DNA from: Eudromia elegans
Taxonomy: Eukaryota > Chordata > Aves > Tinamiformes > Tinamidae
Assembly (NCBI GenBank): GCA_003342815.1
Contig: PTEX01000055.1
Span: 1,550,001 to 1,614,000 of the forward strand
Direction: 5' to 3'
Length of the DNA: 64,000 nucleotides
How positions within the stretch are numbered: position 1 is the stretch's first letter; each line of letters begins with the position of its first letter. Under the pieces are notes generated by a model. That model saw nothing but the letters and a program-made list of their open reading frames with translations, did not search any database and was not told the DNA's origin. Of the stretch, positions 12,901 to 26,400 are shown piece by piece. The translations under genes were made by a program, and so were the position numbers.

Positions 12901-15600
12901 CCTATGTTGTTTGTGCATATAGAGCAAAATTCAATTTAGGAGAAAATAAATGATGTAGTTCAATATAGAAATGTAATTGTCATTTTTACTAACTTTTTTT
13001 TAACTAGAAAATAACAATTTGATTAGAATAAATGCTTAGAATAAAAGCTTAGAAAAAAATGGAAATCCTGTCATTCAGATTCACTTACTTCTGGAAGGGA
13101 GAATTTGCTCAGTATTAGGGTATGATCAGAAATGGTGGATATCCCATAGCTCAGGAGCTGCTAAGGAAGCTATCACTGCTGCAGAGTACTGTGCATATTT
13201 AGTTATTTTCATCAGTTTAAACTGCTCTAAATTAATGAGTTAAACCATGTACTTCATGCTAATCATAACACAAAGTTGCATCATGTACAGCACCTGGAAT
13301 GCAAATCCGGACTCCCTCTTTCCAGGCTGACAAGTCCTATACAGGGTTCAGGACCAGAGACTTCAGAGAGGCTATCAAGAGAGTTAAGCTAACCGAGGTG
13401 GTTCACAAAGAGGCTGAGCACGGGACATGAGTGCAGTTTAGTGATAATTTGTTACTTTAGAAATTCAACTGGCTGTGACCATCAGTGCATACATGTAATA
13501 TTTTAACACAGGTCTTTGGAAGGAACATGCTCTAAAAATTCCTATATAGATAAAACAAATCATATGGCAATTCCTAGATATGAATTAAGCACAAGTATAT
13601 TAATTGTAGCTAACTTTCTTTCATTAATTACCAACAATTTGTGTAATTTATGTTATAACTTTTCTATATACAAAATTCAGTGTTCTTACAGAGAAGACTG
13701 CTATACTTGTAAACTGGCGCTGTCATTTTTGACAGGAATGACCGGTGTCTATTCACCTGCACTGCAGCTGAGAAAAGAACATAGAAGAAATGGGTGAAAG
13801 GCTATTTTATATAACCTATGAAAGGTTATTTTTCAAATCAGGTTCTAAACCCCTTAGAAAAAGCTGTCATTCAATATCTGAGGAATTCCTAATATATTAG
13901 CACTTCTGGAGCTGTAGCACTGCATTAAGAAGCCTTTCCCACTCAGGATATACCCAGAACAAGAATGCACAGTATGACACCAACAAACCATTTATATGGA
14001 CAATGTTGGCACACAAAGACAAAATGATGCAATTTTTTTCTCCTCACTTTATGCCCCATGAACTGCACAAGTGATAGAAAATATACAGTTAAGCCTAAGT
14101 GACACTGGAAGATTTTTTTTGAAATGAACATATGCAAGTGCTTGAGGCTCAGGGACAGCTCTTTCTTGTACTTGGGCCATTAAAATAGCTTTCCAAGCTA
14201 TTATTTAGTTTAATATTCAACAAAACATCACTAATTACTTCCACAAACTCCTAACATCCTGTGAGATGTCATTTCCCTTTGAGCTGCCAAACACAATCTT
14301 TCAAGACCTTTCCCACCAAAATAAGTGCAAGAATCTTCACTGTATAAGTGCTCTTATTAGTATGGAAAGTTTTTGGTTGTTGCTATTATCTTGTTGCTTA
14401 GCAATTAATATATTTGCTTGGCTTCTGTTCTTTATATAAAAAAAAACTGACTGAAATATCATACTTTGCCTGGATGAATGTTGGGATACCACAGAACAGG
14501 AAGATTATGCTACAAAGTGTGGTCAAAGAACTAGAAAGCTACACGAGCAACCTTTAGGAAGGTGAGTTGCCACCATGAAGCACCCATAAGAACTTACCTA
14601 GCTCATTCTCAACAGCTTAAAGGGAAAATGATTCTCTATCTTCTGTTAGAACCAAATAGATCTGCATTCTGAGGCATAAGGATCTGTATTTCTGGGTATG
14701 TTTATTATTATTAATGCAGACACATGCTTTTAGAACACAAATGTCTAGGAATCTACTACGTCTTTCCTTCAATGAGCCTGTCAACATGGCAGCTCTAAAT
14801 GAGTTTGTCCTCAAAAAACATCACTTATGCCACAAATCCCTGCTATGCCATGCACACACAGAACAACATAGTGAAAATTTCTCATCTGCAATCTCTTTGT
14901 ATCTGTTATTTTATATGTTCCACTTGTTTTCTCTCACATAAATAGTTCAAGTCTTTTCAGTATCTCTCACAGAAAAAAAATCCCTGCTACTAATGTTTGG
15001 GTATGGCTAACAATTCCCATTCTGGTAGTATTCAAATCTGACTTCAAGCAATTGAGTGTTGTAGTAGCCCTGAAAAAAGACAGGAATAATCCAAAAAGCA
15101 CTAAGAAGTTATGGCAGCATATGCAGTGCAAGCACCTAGATCGAGTGATGCATTAATGGGTGATGTATTTCTCTTTCATGGAATTCTCCTCTTCCCTGTT
15201 CTTGCATTTTGCATTAATTTCACTGCTTGTTTAAATTAGATATAAAATCAAGTCCTGCTTGACAAGATTTCCACAAGAATACTCCATAATACCTACACAA
15301 GTAATTTCTTTTATTGAGTGAAACCCTTAAGATCTATTCCATGGATTAAAATAAATAGTAATAATAAAAATAAAAGAAATAGGACAGGCTGCCCTGGCAC
15401 CAGTCAATGTAATTTAACACAAATCCATAGCTGAGGATTGATCTTACGGAGCTTATCTCTAATGTGGTTTACAAATACTGACTCTTAGTGCCTTAACTTA
15501 GGCCCTCTTTGCTCTGAAAGTATGCCTACTCTCATACCAGATGGGCACCCACATATTTTATAAGAGATGACAGAAAAATTACATTATATAAAGTTAGGGA
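9991..15600. other. Unique AT-rich sequence, no gene seen
   Basis: About 5.6 kb without a recognisable gene or transposon. It holds minor simple repeats: a TA/T tract at about 12163-12186 and an imperfect 13-bp tandem pair (AGAATAAATGCTT, 12 of 13 matching) at 13025-13050. Open frames up to 93 codons (13516-13797) show no motif and look like chance. Confidence 0.6.
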
Positions 15601-15735
15601 GCGGCAGAAAAAACAGAGGACAAAAATAATGAATTTGCCTGAACCAATCTCCTATTTCATGACCTCATCATGCAGAAGCTGCCTATCAATTTCGCAACAC
15701 GCAATAAATATTAAAATGAAATTTCTTTGCATGTC

Positions 15736-15858
15736 TTATCAAAAGCTCCCAATATCAATTGTTTTCACAAATGTTTTTTCCCTCCAAGCAGTGAATGCCT
15801 CTTCATCAATCTTTTATCAAAAGCAATCTTGTTCTGATTTCACTCTTATCAGAAAAGC
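15736..15858 (+). promoter_or_regulatory. Cluster of three TTATCA(A/G)AAAGC-type sites
   Basis: TTATCAAAAGC occurs exactly at 15736-15746 and 15814-15824, and a close relative, TTATCAGAAAAGC, lies at 15846-15858. The core resembles GATA (TTATC) overlapping a TCF/LEF-like ATCAAAA word. The cluster sits just upstream of a CpG-containing patch. I infer a possible regulatory element; conservation is unknown. Confidence 0.25.
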
Positions 15859-15869
15859 TTCTATCTCTT

Positions 15870-15893
15870 CTTTTTCTTTCTTTCTTTTTTTGC
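15870..15893. repeat. Pyrimidine-rich (TTTC)n tract
   Basis: A short run of CTTT/TTTC units, all pyrimidine on the + strand. Low-complexity DNA with no gene attached. Confidence 0.7.
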
Positions 15894-16220
15894 CCCCCTT
15901 TCTTGGCAGAGGGCACATGAATATCATTTTACACTTGACTGTGGCTGCATCTCCATCGATCAGGAAATAAAAAGTGCGTCTGAAGGGTATGTCACGACCC
16001 TGCAGAGCTCCAAACAACACAAACATATGTAATGATTGCACTGTGCCTGCTACACTGACAGAGGAGGAGAACACGTGTGCATCGCTATACAAGTGCGTTA
16101 ATATTCCTTTGTCCAAGGGATGCCTCTATTGCAAAGTGTTTCTAAAAAGAGAAACAAAAGACTCACAGAGGACTCAGTTTCCACATGCCTTCCCAACGTG
16201 CCCATCAAGCCTGAAAGGGA

Positions 16221-16520
16221 ATGCACATTTACGGAAGCACGGATACAGCACAAAGCTGGGGTTCTCCTTCTTGCCTGCTGCGTGGGGCACACTTGGCAGC
16301 GGCTCAGTGTGGGCACTGCAGTGGGAAGCTGTGTGGCAAATGGCCACACGCTGCTCCCTGCCCGTCACAGCCCAGCCCTGCCACCTCCGAAGCCTTCAGT
16401 GACACCGGCTGGGCCAGCACCGCAGCCAGCCGGAGCAGCAGCACGGGCACCTCGCCTCCGACAGAGGTTACAGGAAAGGAGGTGCTCGGTCTCCACTGAG
16501 CAGGCACGGGGGTTACTGTA
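16221..16520. other. GC-rich, CpG-containing patch
   Basis: About 300 bp clearly richer in G+C than its flanks, with more than ten CpG dinucleotides, inside otherwise CpG-poor AT-rich DNA. Several frames on both strands stay open at once, as expected when TA-rich stop codons are rare, so the overlapping ORFs of about 60-140 codons are not evidence of coding. It could be a small unmethylated regulatory island, an unrecognised transposon fragment or an exon. No splice pair or protein family decided between these. Confidence 0.35.
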
Positions 16521-19500
16521 AGAGACTGTTTAATTAGGTTATTTTTATTACTATTATTCAATACCCAAATTGGTGATTTGGGTGTATGTCATTTGGCAAT
16601 AAATTAAATTAAAAAAAAAATCTGCATCAAGACTGTCTTGTTCATAACACCTTCCTGACCTCCTCGAACCGATAATGTGCTGAGAACTATTCAGTCTGTA
16701 ATCTCCTTTCTTACTTAATTTAGGATAGTGGGGAAAATACGCATGCTGAATAAATGCCATATGATTTCCCCTGCTACACCTGAAGTGCAGCCAAGGTTTT
16801 AGTATATCTGGACAAGATCCTCAGTTTGTGCAAAGCAACATCACCCCAAAGGTCGCACAGTGCACCCAGGCCAATGCACAGAGAGAAATAGCTTGAGAGC
16901 AGAGTGAGAGGCTGCAGTTATTAAAGCCTGAACATAGCACGAGTGCCATGCTAAGAAGTAAGAGACTACAAAACCCTTTGCTTCTGACTATTGAAGGAAA
17001 TATCTGCCTTTCACAGACACCATCGTTTCCTGAATATCCCACAGAGAGGAGCAAAAAGAGACAGTGATACTTAGATGAGATTCATAAGCATGAAGACCGA
17101 CTTGTCTCTAGGCTGCTCCAGGTTCTCAGGTATGGATTGTCCAAGGAGAAAGCTGAGTTAAAAGAAACAGTCCCGGAGATGGGATGACTCCCTCCACACA
17201 CACCTCACCATGACCATCACACAGGCAATACGAGGACACGAACCACAGCAAGACAAGTGTGAGGACTCAGGCATCAGGCTCATAGATGGCTGAGTTGCAG
17301 GAATAGGTTTTCACTTGATCCTAGTCATCATGAAAGTGTCAGGCTTGCAATGCATCCTGACTCTACTTCTGATTTTCTCCTGTAACATGACCTCAATAGC
17401 AGTCTTTCCTATCAATGAGGAAGCTGCAAGATTTGTGCAATAAAGGGAAGTACATTAAAATTTTAAGAAACTAATGTCTTTGCAGAGAACATAAAGGAAA
17501 GCAGATCAGTCACCAAAACAACATTCCATTTTCCTGCCAAAAGGGAAAGAAAACCTGTTTCCCACAGTGTTTCTCTTTTAACTGCTTTATTTAAGAATTG
17601 AGAAGATGTGTCTTGTAATATCTTTTTCTTAAGAAAGCTACTGTGTTTAAAACTAGTGCTAGAAATAGAATCAATCATTTCACATATATATATATATATA
17701 TAAAATATGGAGATATATATAGATATTTATATAAAAAAGGGATACAACAAGGAGGGAGAAAATTTGCCAAATTCCTGTACTTTTAGAATGGTATTTTATG
17801 GATATGGAGACAATTCTAATTGTTCTAACAGGAATTTCAGTTTGAAAGAAGGACATCTCTGGTGATGAAACTTTGTGCATTTTGGTGCTGTTTTGTTTGA
17901 GCTCAGATTTCTCCAACAATCTTGAAGTATGAGCAATGAATACAGTTCCACAGAACATATACTAACCATAAATAACATAAACAAACCATAAATATCTAAG
18001 TCATACAATTTGTATGGAAAAAAAAAATCAAATTACTTTTGTCATCTGCTTGGAAAATTCCAGAAGCTATTTTCTGTTACACATTTGTTCACTTTTATTC
18101 TGTTCTTTTCATAAGGCACATGTAATAAGCAGATAAATTAATTTAGGGAGAATATAGCCTGAAAGCTTATTATGAAAGTTCCTCAAAAGTAGACATTGTT
18201 ATGCTCTGTTTTATATTTTTTCATAATATAATGTTTCATTGCAACTACTTGTGAGGTTTTTTTCATTTTTTCATTCAGAAATCTGCCTGAGTATGAATTT
18301 CCAGGGAAAAATCTCAGCCAAAAGACTTCACAGAGGAGAACTCTAGGAATGAGACTAAAGAAAAACATACTTTTTTGCTTTCTAGAAAGAGCTGGTGACA
18401 AATAACTCGGCTGCAGTGGCACAAAAACTCCAGACCTCAGTGTGGGATATTGGACTAGGAATGCAAAAAATGGGGTGAGAATCCAGTGGGCAGAAGAGTC
18501 ACTCCACAACAGGCTTTGCAAAAGATGCATGAGCCCATGGGGAAAGAACGAGGACAGGGACTTGATAATAACTCTGAAGAAGAGAAGATACGGAGCCACA
18601 CCTACGCAGGGCTGAAAAGGAAAGCAGAGAACCAGCCATGATCCAAGAAAATCAAAAAGTTAAAAGCCACCGGAGCACACTCCTTTCCGTAAACTGCAAT
18701 GGAACCTAGGACTTCTTTTACTAGAAAATATAGATGAAGCATGGCAACAAAATCTTTCACTGCATCTCAAAGTTGGACAAGGGAGGAGAGTGACCTACTG
18801 TAAACATTGGTTACTCTGTTAAATCAGATGACAGAGGTCAGTGTAGTGAATCAATGACACCAAATCTGGTGATTATTTTCTTATTTTTATTTTTTTTTAA
18901 TTTTCAGTTTGAAAAAAGCTGCATACCCACCCAATCAAAAAAACATTATAAAGGTTAAAAAGGGACACATCTAGAAATTAAGCAATTCCAAAAGTAAGGG
19001 TCCTTGCACAATCTTAATTTAGCCCCTCAGTAAAGGCTTTAATTATAGACTTAAATAATGTGATCACACACATCTTTTCCTACAGAACCTCTGCTCCATT
19101 CAGCATACAGAATTGATTTGCCAGACTGTGCAGGAAGCTCTAGTTCAAAAGACTCTATTTCACTTGTCCGTATAAATGGAAGAGGATGCAGTAAGCAAGT
19201 GCAGGAACTCTCAAAATGCCTCATACGTAGAGAGAAGTGAATACTTTCCAAGGTAGTATTCACTTGGAAATATCAGTATTGAGTTTCAGAGGTGCTCTTT
19301 AATTGGGTGTTCCCAATTTTCTTTGTGATTGACTTGAGACTGTGCAATAAATAAGTCCTGGAAGTCAAATTACTGTGCAGCAAGTTGAAACCTGAAGAAC
19401 TTACCTTTAAAAAGAAATCTATTTAAAGAGAAATCTCTTCTGTAGAAAATAGCAATCTGTCTGTCTTGTTAAAAGTTATAACATAATCCATGTGAACCAT

Positions 19501-20180
19501 CTACAAAAAGATCTGAAAAATACTTCTCTTCTAGTCCTTAACAAGTTATAGCATGTTCCACTGTTCCTTATTCCAAGACAAATCCATTTTGACAGAAATT
19601 ATGTCTCCTTTTACTTCTGTAGTACTTGGCTTTCCTTTTATGAGAACAGACAGGCTAGAGTGTTTTTAAGATGTGCCTGAAGGTGGATAAGAAATAAAAA
19701 AGATATTTGGGGAAATGGCTTTGATGGAGGCTTCCCTATTCATGTTTGAAACTGATTATGGAGCAGGCATTACAAGACTGTCATCTGCATTATTCAATAT
19801 ATGAAAGGGATGCAGGAAAAAACATTTATACATATACTATACATTTATAAATGAATGAGGAGGTAAATGAACGTACAAATAGTCATCTCAAGGATTATTA
19901 GTGGTAGAGAGGGTCATATGTCCATAAATTCAGAGGAAACAAAAGAGAAACACATACATCTGGCTACACTGAAACCATTATGTGACTCCTCTTTACCGTT
20001 ACAAAAATAAGATCTGGTTCTCAACTTTATTTGGATCATTTTACATAGAAACTATTATTTAGTCTCTGAAATCTCTTTGAGATTTTTTATCATGAAAGAA
20101 CAGTAAACAACATTTTCAAATCAAAAATTAAATTAACAAACCTGTGCCATGAACAGAAGAATGAATAAAGCCCGATTTCC
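16521..20180. other. Unique AT-rich sequence with simple repeats, no gene seen
   Basis: No recognisable gene. A TA-rich tract at about 17684-17733 includes a (TA)n run of about 20 bp and nearby ATATAT words. The minus-strand ORF of 138 codons at 18183-18599 has no recognisable motif and no sign of splicing, and I treat it as chance. Confidence 0.55.
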
Positions 20181-20460
20181 TCAGAATTTTGCTCGCCCAT
20201 CCCACAGGACCTACTTGAACAACCACTACTTTCCCCTGTGTTCCCCCAACAGCTTTTTCCACCTGTCTGCCACCCTGGCAGGTCATCACCACGTCCAGAG
20301 ACCCCATTGAGTCACCTCCAGCGCCCTCGCACACCCTTGAACCCCTCAGCTGGCACAAGGTGCTGTGGCTGCCTCCAGGCGACACTGCTTGTCCGGCCAG
20401 ATGCCTCCCGTCAGAAGGAATAAGTGATGGCCAAGTCCTGCCTGCCCCTACTCCAATGGG
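20181..20460. other. Modestly GC-richer patch, unidentified
   Basis: A C-rich stretch on the + strand with scattered CpGs and several overlapping small open frames. I could not match it to CR1 or any other repeat I know, and no gene structure is visible. Confidence 0.25.
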
Positions 20461-23400
20461 GACATTTACTTGCTTTTTTTCTCCTCTACAAAATACTGAT
20501 TTCCATGATTTCCATGGAAAATGGGAAACAGATTTTACTACCCCTAATATTTGTATCTTCTTTTCAAGTTTGGTTGAAAGTGCCCATCAGGCTACAAAGT
20601 TATTATGAGAGTACAAATAAGTAGCTGAAGAGGCGCATGTGTATTCATAGCTAATCAATAACAACAAGCTTCATTTCCTTAGGAAAGAAGCCTAAAAATC
20701 CTAGAACAATGACAGCAAAGCACTAATTTATCCTTAACAGTAGCTAAAGAGGAAGCAGGGGTGACTACTGCTTTTTAAAAGTTATTTCTAGGGATATTAG
20801 TCACTGATTGCACTTTGTGTTTAACAGCTGGGTGTCTTTAATTTGTTATGCCAAGGGTTTGTTAGTTCTCTAATGACACCATGCTCCACAATGTGATTAT
20901 CTTACATATTTTTCTGTGTGATACAACGTATAATTGCATTTCCCTATGCTCCCTGCAACTTTCCCCACATAGATATGAAATCTTATAGAGTGATCTATTA
21001 TTACCTAATAAATACTAAATAAACAAAACAAGCTGAGAAAATTAAAGCATGATACGCCTCATGATTTTCAAAACACAGCAAAGTGGCCCATGTGCAAATG
21101 CACTGTAGATGCAGTCCAGAAGATACAGATCCAAATGACATAAATTCTCAAGCTGGGGGACCTTGCTTTATACTTAGGTGATTTATGGAAACACTGTGAG
21201 GGATGGAGCTGGGAGCTGGAAAGAGGAGGGATACATGTTCTAAGGCAGAATTTTGCAATATTTTCTGCTAGGGAAAGTCAGCTGCAATGCCTCTGCCCAT
21301 GGCAGCTCTAGGGGATGATTTTAAATGTCATACCTGGGAAAAAGCCTCTTGCCCAAACTTTTATCCCATCACACACTAGCTGTGATTATGAGTAGCAAAG
21401 TAAGCAAAGAAAGATACACAACTGGATAAACATATACTTAGGTATGCTTCAGTTCCCCTTAAAATAGTTGGGCTGTCTTTCTGTTTAGATAACGTTGTTT
21501 ATTACATTATATATACAGAGAATACAGAATGTAAGCAGGGAAAATGTCATTCTGAAGCATTTCTTACTAGCAAAAAAAGATAAGTCATTAAAAGCATAAT
21601 TCAGCTCAGTGGCCCTTTTTTGTGTTTATTTTTGTTGGTATTTGAATTCAAGGAACAGGTTTGTTGAGAGGGCACTGAATTCTTTTAAATAAACAATATT
21701 TAAAAAATAATGTACTATATTGTCTAAAGAAAAGAAAGGTGAAATATTTAAAAAGTAGGAGAGTAAATCCAATGAGATAATGGATATCATAAATGGAAAC
21801 AGACATGAATAAAGAAAGTTCATAGGAGCAGTGAGTTTCAAGAAACAGTAGTTTCATAAGAAAATGCAGAAAGAAATGGGGGATAAAAGCTTTGTAGGCT
21901 TGTATTGCAAATGGCAAGAGGACAAAGTTGGAAGAGAAAGACTTCCTCACTCTAATCCATATGTAAGTGCATGGCCACAAAATTCTGCCTCTCCTGTTTG
22001 GAAATGGCAATCTTTTTCTCGCTTAATTCACAGATTTTAGTGACTGGTATTCCCATCTTCTTCTGTGTTTCTGACCCACCTACTCCTGAGTTTTGGTACC
22101 TTGCTGCATTCTTGCAGCTCTAACATGCAACATCACTTCAAATTTGCATAAGTCACCAACCTGTTCAGATTTTTTCATGACGGATTTGGATATGCAATTT
22201 AGGTACCCTGAAGTTTGCTGACATTCATACTTAAATATTTTTGTATTTTTTTATTTTATGTATTTCATGAACAAAATACTGGACAAAAATATATGTAAGT
22301 ATACTATTAGCCAAATTGTCCCCTGTATTTGAATTTCTCTGCTTTTGAGGAAAATAAACTCTTTTTTATTATTTTATAGTTAGTATTCTTTAATTTTCTT
22401 TATTATTTGAGATGATTATTTTCTGTTCTGCATGTTCTCATAGAGAACACACAAAGAAGAACATCACCTAACATGGATATTTGTTGATGGAGATGAACAG
22501 GATACATGCATTTCTATCCATCAAATGTCACTGCAACTTAGACAATGTAATTTAATATTGCTATTATTCAAACTCTGTGAATCCGTCACCCCCCTGACGT
22601 AAATCAAATGCCTAAAAATGTCACTCAAGAGATATCAGATAAATTTATAGCACTAAATGAAGAATTTTTTATTCCTGGACAACTTAACAGTTTTCACTCA
22701 GCTCTATGCAGGACATTACGTTAGTGACATACAGTATTTTTGATTTTATTATATGATTTTTCTCATTTATAATTAAGCAAAATATAACTGAATATATCAC
22801 GATCAAGCTAAATCAAACTAGATCAAAATGTATTTCCCCTTAATAAATTCCTACTATAAACTAGCCTTGCAAATATGTCAGAAGGGGAATTCCCAAAACA
22901 CTGTTGGAAACAAACCTAATAGAAAGTAGCATGTTTCTCACACAAATCATATCTACTTTGATACTGAAGATATAGTCACGAAGAAATCAGTTTTGTTTCA
23001 ACTGTATTCTAGTCTATAACAAGATTAATTAAAGCATGTGATGGAATATTCCACATATTTGTTGACAAATTTTCTGGTTTCTGATCAAATGCATTTGAAA
23101 CTATGTGCAAAAATAAAGCAGATATTTTTTGGCTGCACATGATGGGAATTTTAATTAGTAGATATTACTATCAAAGGCATGCATGTGTAGTATAGTAGCA
23201 AGCTAGCATAGTTTATAAATCTTTTCCATATTTTGGAAAACTTGCAGTATTAGAAGTTCTCCAAGAAAAGATTACTAGATGACCCCATAACTGAGAGGAG
23301 GAATCATTTTTTTTAAACCAGTCTCCCTTGTTCAATGACAAAATGACCAAAGCAGTTAAAAATAAAGCGGGGAAAAAGATGAAACAAATAGATAGCACTT

Positions 23401-26400
23401 AATATTAATGTAAAAACTAATGAGGGATGGCAAACATATGAAATTAAATTAATTTTATGGGGAAATAGCCAGCAATTTTGGAAGTATTTTGGAACAAAAA
23501 GGAATTCCAAGAGCAGCGCTAGTCCACTTAAAGATGCAGAAAAAAAAAAATATATATACACATGCATATATAATTAAATGCAAAAGAAATGTTCAAAACT
23601 TTTTTCTGTGTTTGTAAAAAGAGAAGAAGCTATATCATGTAAGTATGAGGAAGTAATTTCCACCCCATTAGCCTATTGAAACACCTAAAAAAGGATGTTG
23701 AAACAACTAGGAGTAGTTTAATATATTTAAAAAGTTGGATAGTTGATTATCAAGGATTCTAAAGAAATAGAGAGTGAACTTCTCTGATTTCCTTATGTTA
23801 AACAAAATTATTAATATAATAATGTTGTATAAATGTAATAAAAATGCTTTCTAGTGCCCAGAACAATAAGCAAACAAAACTGCTATAGAGCAGGTAGCTG
23901 GATGTTAATCCAGAGAAAAAAAGAAGTTGAAGAGTTTACAGAGAGTGTATTTTAAATTTGGGTTTTTAATTTTTAATTTAAAGTTAAAAGTATTCAAAGC
24001 AGAAATAATGTTTGCATGGGATATCAAGACTGTACGGACAGTATATCTTGCCACAAAAACATGACTTGGACAGTGTGTTTTGCCACACCAACATGACTTC
24101 ATTTTCTCATGGAATGAGCAGTTTGGCTGAGAAAAGTCACTCGCACAGGATTCATCAATGTTAAAGCCTTTCTCACTTTTTCTCCTGTTCCAAAACACCC
24201 ATACAAGCACAAATGAAAGGAAGGGACATGTAGGACAAAGTTGGGAAAAGTATGTTCCTATGAACCAAAATTGTATCCAAAGATGAACGTTCATGAAACT
24301 GAAACCTAACTGCCTTACAGTAACAAAACATTACTATGAGACTTCCTTATCCAATAGTTTTTGTTTTTGTTTTTTTCCCAGAGAATTTTTCCACAATCGC
24401 AGGTACTAAGTCTGACGCCTTGCAACACGTCCATCAACCTTCTGCAACTAAATACACAACCGCATTCAATGACAGTGCTGGGTAGCATGAAAGCTAAAAA
24501 AAAGGTACAAGGTTACTAAATATAAGCAAAATTGCCTGGCAACTTAGACCCTCAAATTAAAATGTGCTTCAATTTCATCAAATATAATGTTATACAATAC
24601 AAGGATAAAAATGCCAGTCACTCCAACAGAAACAGGGCCAGCAATGACTCTGAAAATATCTTAGGGTGCAGAGGAGAATTTGATTCAAATGGTAGCAAAG
24701 ATAACTCACAAATTAAAATAAGAAAAAGATCTGAACATCTTGAACTCAAAATAAAACTCATATATGAGTTGGTTGCTTAAGGTAGAAATACCATCAAGGG
24801 CAGAGTATGTTGAGAAGCCAACTGAGCTGCAGAGCTTAACTTGAAAGATAGGAGCAGAGGGAACAAGGACTTCTTACATTAATTGGTTCCTTGTCTTAAG
24901 CTCCAGTTTGCAAGGAGGTAGGCAGCAGATAGCAGCCAGATCTTACTCATGTTAGACGTACACAAATATTTGCTTCAATGACTTTGGTCAAAATTGGTGA
25001 ATACCTCAAAATCAAAAGTTTCAAAACCAGATCTGTAAAAACTCCTGCTAAGCTGTCAAGGAGGAAAGATAAAAACACAGTCAAACTCCCTGAATTGCTT
25101 TTCTTTTAAAAGAGAAATTACCTCTAAATATACAATTTAAGTGCAGTTGTTATATATACACGAGTAACAAAGGTATTTGTAACTTTTACCAATATTGCAT
25201 ACCACTCTTAATAAAGTCATTTGAATATTTTATAACTTCCCATGATGCTGGTAATCACCACAGAAAACTTTAAACAAACTGCCTCTATGCAAGTGTAAGT
25301 TTGGAGCCTTCTTTAGCCAGTGCTGCCGGGCAGAGCTTTTCTGTTGCCTTGGTTGGCAGCTAATGGCATTCCCAGGGGGTTTCTCACCAGGACCAAGCAG
25401 TTGTAATCTGACAAACTACCTCATATGACATAGTCCTACGTTTTTGATTGATCAACCCAGCCTAACCTCGGGGGAACATGTGCCGACTGCTACACCCCAG
25501 CGTAAACCGTTTTGCTCCTTTGTAACCACCTAGCATTTTCAGATTTGCTGAACTGATTTCATTTGGAAGAAGAAAAAAATCTGTGAATCAGATGCATCCT
25601 TGGACGTGACCTTCTTAATGTACATGGAAAATATCCAACATCTTTTTTTTGAACACAATGAAATGAAGAACACTTATCTACCCAAAAAGCCCTGTCTCTT
25701 GGTTTGCTCTTTCAGTATATTAAGTCTCTATCAAAAATGGACCACTTGCTGCCATGACTCAAACTCGTTATTACCAACGTCCCGAATCATTCAGTATCAC
25801 TCGGCCTTCTGCCCAAATATTTTCAACTATTTCTTGTAATTAAAAGTGGTTGTCACCAGTTTTATATTTTGCACAAGAACAATACATAAGTGGATTATTT
25901 TAAATGAGAAACATTTCCACACTGCTGGTATAAATCCCTTGACATTTGCACTCAGCACAATACAGCAGCAGGAAACAACATCTACCCTCAATTTGCTCCC
26001 CATATGCATAATTTTATTAACTTGTAACAATTTAATACTGTGATGCAAAACATTCCCAAGGGCTTTCTCTGCTGGGATTTCTCCTTGTTCCCGCAAAAGA
26101 GCAGAGAGTTCTCAGCATGTTCATACTTAGAGGGCCTCTTCTTCCTGATGGCCCTGGAAGCAGGTTAAATTAGTCCCCATACGGAGCTCCATGCTGTCAC
26201 CACTGCAGCGTTAGTCACACCTGAAATAGCTGGTGTAAAAATAGCGCAGGTACCTCCTGGCTAAACTGCGATATTTCTGTAACACCTGTGGACACAATTT
26301 AATTAGGACTCCGCAGGCTCTGCTAACTCTTCTGCCACATCCCGAATACGGCACAATCCTCCCCTCCGTGAGCCGCAGAGCCGCTTCAAGCAGGGGCACC

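Noticed and set aside
15974-16561. Overlapping ORFs up to 142 codons on both strands
   Set aside because: Several frames are open simultaneously in a GC-rich patch, which reflects composition. No motif, splice structure or family match supports any of them.
18183-18599. 138-codon minus-strand ORF
   Set aside because: Phenylalanine, leucine and serine rich as expected from AT-rich DNA; no recognisable domain.
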